A stretch of DNA of 64,000 nucleotides from Kocuria palustris (GTDB lineage: Bacteria > Actinomycetota > Actinomycetes > Actinomycetales > Micrococcaceae), in NCBI RefSeq assembly GCF_007666205.1, contig NZ_VDOR01000002.1, positions 399,943 through 463,942 of the forward strand. Direction: 5' to 3'. Of the stretch, positions 61,157 to 64,000 are shown in pieces (within the stretch, counting starts at the first letter, position 1; each line of letters starts with the position of its first letter). The notes beneath the pieces are model-generated. The model was not told the origin of the DNA. It did no database searches and was given only the letters and a program-made list of their open reading frames with translations. A program made the position numbers and the translations under genes.

Positions 61157-61229
61157 TCCGCCTTGGTGTAATTGGCAGCACCCCGGCCTTTGGAGCCGTG
61201 GAGTCTAGGTTCGAACCCTAGAGGCGGAA
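61157..61229 (+). tRNA. tRNA-Gln (anticodon TTG)
   Basis: 73 nt including the discriminator A. Acceptor TCCGCCT/AGGCGGA, D-arm GTGTAATTGGCAGCAC (typical of tRNA-Gln), anticodon loop CTTTGGA with TTG at 34-36, and T-arm CTAGG-TTCGAAC-CCTAG. The outermost anticodon-stem pair (C27/T43) is mismatched. No CCA encoded. Located before glmU as in other actinobacteria. Confidence 0.9.
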
Positions 61230-61349
61230 CGCCCGGACGCCTGCTCCCGGATCGGCTCGGCGCCGAACGCGGGACGGACGCCCTCGCCCCGGCGGGACCC
61301 CCATCCCGTTGCGTCCCCTCGACCGCACACCGTGAGGAGCACGACCGAC

Positions 61350-62900
61350 GTGAGCACATCGGAACCCGCGCAGGGGCTGGAGCCCCCGGCCGCCGTCATC
61401 GTCCTGGCCGCCGGCAAGGGCACCCGGATGAAGTCCAGGACCCCCAAGATCCTGCATGAGATCTGCGGCCGGTCCATGGTCGAGCACTCCCTGGCCGCGG
61501 CCCGATCGCTGCGCCCGCAGCGCCTGGCCGTCGTCGTGCGCCACGACCGCGACCGCGTGGCCCAGCACGTGCTGGCCTTCGACCCGGAGGCGATCATCGC
61601 CGACCAGTCCGAGGTCCCGGGCACCGGATCCGCCGTCCTCGCCGGGCTCGAGGCGCTCGATGCCCAGCAGCGGCTCGAGGGCACCGTCGTGGTCACCTAC
61701 GGCGACGTCCCCCTGCTCACGTCCGGGACGCTCTCGGATCTGGTCCGCGGCCACGAGGCCCACGGCAGCGCGGTCACGGTGCTCACCGCCGATCACCCGG
61801 AGCCCGGCAAGTACGGCCGCATCCTGCGCGACGCGGACGGCTCCTTCGCCGACATCCGCGAGTTCAAGGACGCGACCGAGGCCGAGCGCGCCGTCTCCGA
61901 GATCAACTCCGGGATCTTCGCCTTCGACGCGCAGGTCCTGCGCGAGGCCCTGGGGAAGGTCACCACCGACAACGCGCAGGGCGAGATGTACCTGACCGAC
62001 GTGCCCCGGATCGCTCGCGAGGCAGGCGGCCGGGTGGATGCGGCCCGGATGGACGATTACATGGAGCTCGAGGGCGCCAACGACCGGGTCGCCCTCGCCG
62101 AGCTCGGCCGTCACCTCAACCAGCTCACCGTGCGCCGCCACATGCTCGCCGGCGTGACGGTCGTGGACCCGGCGACCACCTGGATCGACGTCGAGGTCGC
62201 GATCGGCCAGGATGCCACGATCCTGCCGGGGACCCAGCTGCACGGCATCACCTCGATCGGCGAGGACGCCGTGGTGGGACCCGACACGACCCTGGCCGAC
62301 GTCCAGGTGGGCCGCGGCGCCTCGGTGGTGCGCACCCACGGCTCGGACTCCCGCATCGGCGCCGGCGCCTCCGTCGGCCCCTTCGCCTACCTGCGCCCGG
62401 GCACCGAGCTCGGCGCAGACGGCAAGATCGGCACGTTCGTCGAGACCAAGAACTCCACGATCGGCGACGGCTCCAAGGTGCCGCACCTGTCCTACGTGGG
62501 CGATGCGACGATCGGCACCGGCTCCAACATCGGCGCCGCGTCCGTGTTCGTGAACTACGACGGCGTGCGCAAGCACCGCACGGTGATCGGCGATCACGTC
62601 CGGATGGGCTCCGACAACATGTACGTCGCCCCGGTCACCGTCGGCGACGGCGCGTACTCGGGGGCCTCGACGACCGTCCGCAAGGACGTCCCGGCCGGCG
62701 CCCTCGCGCTCACCGAGGGCCGTGCCGTGATCGTCGAGGGCTGGGTCGAGCAGCACCGCGCGGGCACGGCCGCCGCCGAGGCCTCGGCCCGGGCGCGCTC
62801 GGACTCAGCCGGATCTGGTACAACCGACAGCAGCTCTGCGGGGGAGACCGCGGACGGCACTGCATCGGCCCCCGAGGCCGGAGAAAGCGAGTCACGATGA
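61350..62900 (+). CDS. glmU: Bifunctional GlcN-1-P acetyltransferase / GlcNAc-1-P uridylyltransferase
   Basis: Makes UDP-GlcNAc for peptidoglycan. 516 residues: a uridylyltransferase domain opening with 'VIVLAAGKGTRMKSRTPKIL', then a left-handed beta-helix acetyltransferase with the hexapeptides and 'NYDGVRKHRTVIGDHVRMG' (acetyl-CoA/active-site region). A Ser/Ala/Glu-rich tail of about 40 residues extends past the usual end. GTG at 61350 has AGGAG 10 nt upstream, better than 61332. Its stop overlaps prs (ATGA). Confidence 0.96.
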   Translation: MSTSEPAQGLEPPAAVIVLAAGKGTRMKSRTPKILHEICGRSMVEHSLAAARSLRPQRLAVVVRHDRDRVAQHVLAFDPEAIIADQSEVPGTGSAVLAGLEALDAQQRLEGTVVVTYGDVPLLTSGTLSDLVRGHEAHGSAVTVLTADHPEPGKYGRILRDADGSFADIREFKDATEAERAVSEINSGIFAFDAQVLREALGKVTTDNAQGEMYLTDVPRIAREAGGRVDAARMDDYMELEGANDRVALAELGRHLNQLTVRRHMLAGVTVVDPATTWIDVEVAIGQDATILPGTQLHGITSIGEDAVVGPDTTLADVQVGRGASVVRTHGSDSRIGAGASVGPFAYLRPGTELGADGKIGTFVETKNSTIGDGSKVPHLSYVGDATIGTGSNIGAASVFVNYDGVRKHRTVIGDHVRMGSDNMYVAPVTVGDGAYSGASTTVRKDVPAGALALTEGRAVIVEGWVEQHRAGTAAAEASARARSDSAGSGTTDSSSAGETADGTASAPEAGESESR

Positions 62901-63880
62901 CCGGGATCCTCAACACGGGGTCGAGCCGCCTCGTCCTGCTCTCGGGCCGGGCGCACCTTCCGCTGGCCGAGGACGTCGCGCGCGAGCTCGGGACGGAGCT
63001 CGTGCCGACCGATGCGTACGACTTCGCCAACGGGGAGACGTACGTGCGCTTCAGCGAGTCCGTGCGCGGCGCGGACGCCTTCCTGATCCAGTCGCACCCC
63101 TCGCCCATCAACCACTGGGTCATGGAGCAGCTGCTCATGCTGGACTCGCTCAAGCGGGCCTCGGCGAACTCGATCACCGTCGTGTCGCCGTTCTACCCGT
63201 ACGCGCGGCAGGACAAGAAGCACCAGGGCCGCGAGCCGATCTCGGCCCGCCTGATCGCCGATCTCTACAAGACGGCCGGGGCGGACCGCCTGATGTCGGT
63301 GGACCTGCACACCGCCCAGATCCAGGGCTTCTTCGACGGGCCCGTCGATCACCTGATGGCGATCCCGATCCTCGCCGATCACGTGCGCACCCTCGTGGAC
63401 GACGTCGACAACGTCACCGTGGTCTCACCGGACACCGGGCGCGTGCGCGTGGCCGAGCAGTGGGCCGAGCGCCTGGGCGGCTCGCCCCTGGCCTTCGTGC
63501 ACAAGACCCGCGACATCACGGTGCCGAACCAGGCGGTCTCCAAGGAGGTCGTCGGGCAGATCGAGGGCCGCACGTGCGTGCTGATCGACGACATGATCGA
63601 CACCGCCGGCACGATCACCGGGGCCGTGAACGTCCTGCGCGAGGCCGGGGCCGCGGACGTCATCATCGCCGCCACGCACGCGGTGTTCTCCGATCCGGCG
63701 GTCGAGCGGCTGTCGGGCTGCGGCGCCCGCAAGATCGTGGTCACCGACACCCTCCCGGTTCCGCCGGAGCACCGCTTCGAGGGCCTCGAGGTCCTGTCGA
63801 TCGCGCCGCTGCTGGCCCGGGCCATCCAGGAGGTCTTCGAGGACGGGTCGGTCACGAGCCTGTTCAACGGCCGCTCCTGA
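62897..63880 (+). CDS. prs: Ribose-phosphate pyrophosphokinase
   Basis: Makes PRPP from ribose-5-phosphate and ATP for purine, pyrimidine, His and Trp synthesis. In actinobacteria PRPP is also the donor for decaprenyl-type arabinose precursors. 327 residues with 'FANGETYVRF', 'PYARQDKKHQGREPISARLI' (ATP site) and the PRPP loop 'LIDDMIDTAGTITGAV'. Coupled to glmU. The expected next gene (rplY in mycobacteria) is not in view. Confidence 0.97.
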   Translation: MTGILNTGSSRLVLLSGRAHLPLAEDVARELGTELVPTDAYDFANGETYVRFSESVRGADAFLIQSHPSPINHWVMEQLLMLDSLKRASANSITVVSPFYPYARQDKKHQGREPISARLIADLYKTAGADRLMSVDLHTAQIQGFFDGPVDHLMAIPILADHVRTLVDDVDNVTVVSPDTGRVRVAEQWAERLGGSPLAFVHKTRDITVPNQAVSKEVVGQIEGRTCVLIDDMIDTAGTITGAVNVLREAGAADVIIAATHAVFSDPAVERLSGCGARKIVVTDTLPVPPEHRFEGLEVLSIAPLLARAIQEVFEDGSVTSLFNGRS

Positions 63881-63918
63881 TCCGCCCGGATCGGACCGCC
63901 CGGATCCTGATCGGCCGG

Positions 63919-63972
63919 CCCCCCCCCCCCCCCCCCCCGGGGGGGGGGGGGGCCCCTCGGGGGGGGGGGGGG
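63919..63972. repeat. C20-G14-CCCCTC-G14 homopolymer block
   Basis: Twenty C (63919-63938), fourteen G (63939-63952), CCCCTC, then fourteen G (63959-63972). The C and G runs could fold as a very strong hairpin after prs, or the run may be an assembly or base-calling error. Nothing similar occurs elsewhere in the window. Confidence 0.9.
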
Positions 63973-64000
63973 CGTCCGGCGCCTCGGCCATCGATCTCTC

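Noticed and set aside
61157..61229. Reading the anticodon as TGG (tRNA-Pro), since the discriminator base is A.
   Set aside because: That register breaks the anticodon stem, whereas the TTG register gives a good stem and the D-arm is of the tRNA-Gln type.
63425..63991. Minus-strand frame starting in the homopolymer block.
   Set aside because: Its start lies in the C/G runs (Pro/Gly translation) and the rest is antisense to prs.

Overview
The window is about 64 kb of chromosome from a very GC-rich actinomycete, gapless in gene content, with no phage, insertion sequence, CRISPR array or plasmid gene that I can see. Mycothiol S-conjugate amidase, a WhiB-family regulator, GuaB3, and the actinobacterial families DUF3499, DUF3817, DUF4245, DUF4307, TIGR01906 and TIGR03089 place it in the Actinomycetes. 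Two Fem-type proteins (interpeptide-bridge wall chemistry) and the SURF1-DUF3817-guaA order point to the Micrococcales, probably Micrococcaceae such as Kocuria. That last step is inference.

Layout. 1-7 kb: tail of an SGNH/acyltransferase, then guanine nucleotide genes (guaB, guaB3, guaA) around SURF1 and DUF3817. 7-11.4 kb: a 1404-residue helicase/nuclease-like protein with degenerate motifs and a 77-residue partner. 11.5-16.5 kb: SAF protein, FmdB zinc ribbon and 5-formyl-THF cyclo-ligase on the minus strand, facing galU, a RimJ-type acetyltransferase and a membrane protein. 16.6-24.7 kb: CYTH-CHAD protein, Bax-inhibitor-1 protein, nitroreductase-like protein, AI-2E-family permease, ilvA, greA, DUF4307. 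24.9-33.4 kb: mca, small membrane protein, hemolysin III, short cis-prenyltransferase, PIN-PhoH ATPase, GT87 mannosyltransferase, a hypothetical, a prepilin peptidase, a NUDIX protein. 33.5-39.8 kb: poxB, fumC, carbonic anhydrase, DUF4245, glpX. 40-48.6 kb: two Fem-type proteins, an LCP wall-polymer ligase, purE, purK, GtrA and TIGR03089. 49-53.5 kb: WhiB, DUF3499, Trm112-like, TIGR01906, protein O-mannosyltransferase. 53.6-64 kb: rsmI, tatD, rsmA, ispE, a phosphotransferase, an ABC-F ATPase, tRNA-Gln, glmU and prs, ending in long C and G homopolymers.

How the genes fit. Purine supply recurs: prs makes PRPP, purE/purK act in the middle of IMP synthesis, guaB/guaA make GMP. Envelope assembly is the second theme: galU (UDP-glucose), glmU (UDP-GlcNAc), ispE and the cis-prenyltransferase (isoprenoid carriers), GtrA, GT87, Pmt, Fem proteins and LCP. 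glpX, fumC, poxB and SURF1 cover central carbon and respiration. The runs are recognisable blocks of the actinobacterial core genome.

The most regular non-coding signal is promoter architecture. At least fifteen genes have a TANNNT-like hexamer ending exactly 6 or 7 nt before an ATG or GTG, which implies leaderless mRNAs; I used this to choose starts. Longer-leader genes carry the same hexamer plus a Shine-Dalgarno. Terminators are GC hairpins without U-tracts. I found no convincing new defence or mobile system. The best candidates for unusual biology are the degenerate helicase/nuclease-like protein, a triple repeat/palindrome at 33440-33515, an aromatic tail on SURF1, a lysine/glycine linker in the CYTH-CHAD protein, and the absence of the gephyrin-like gene from the galU block.
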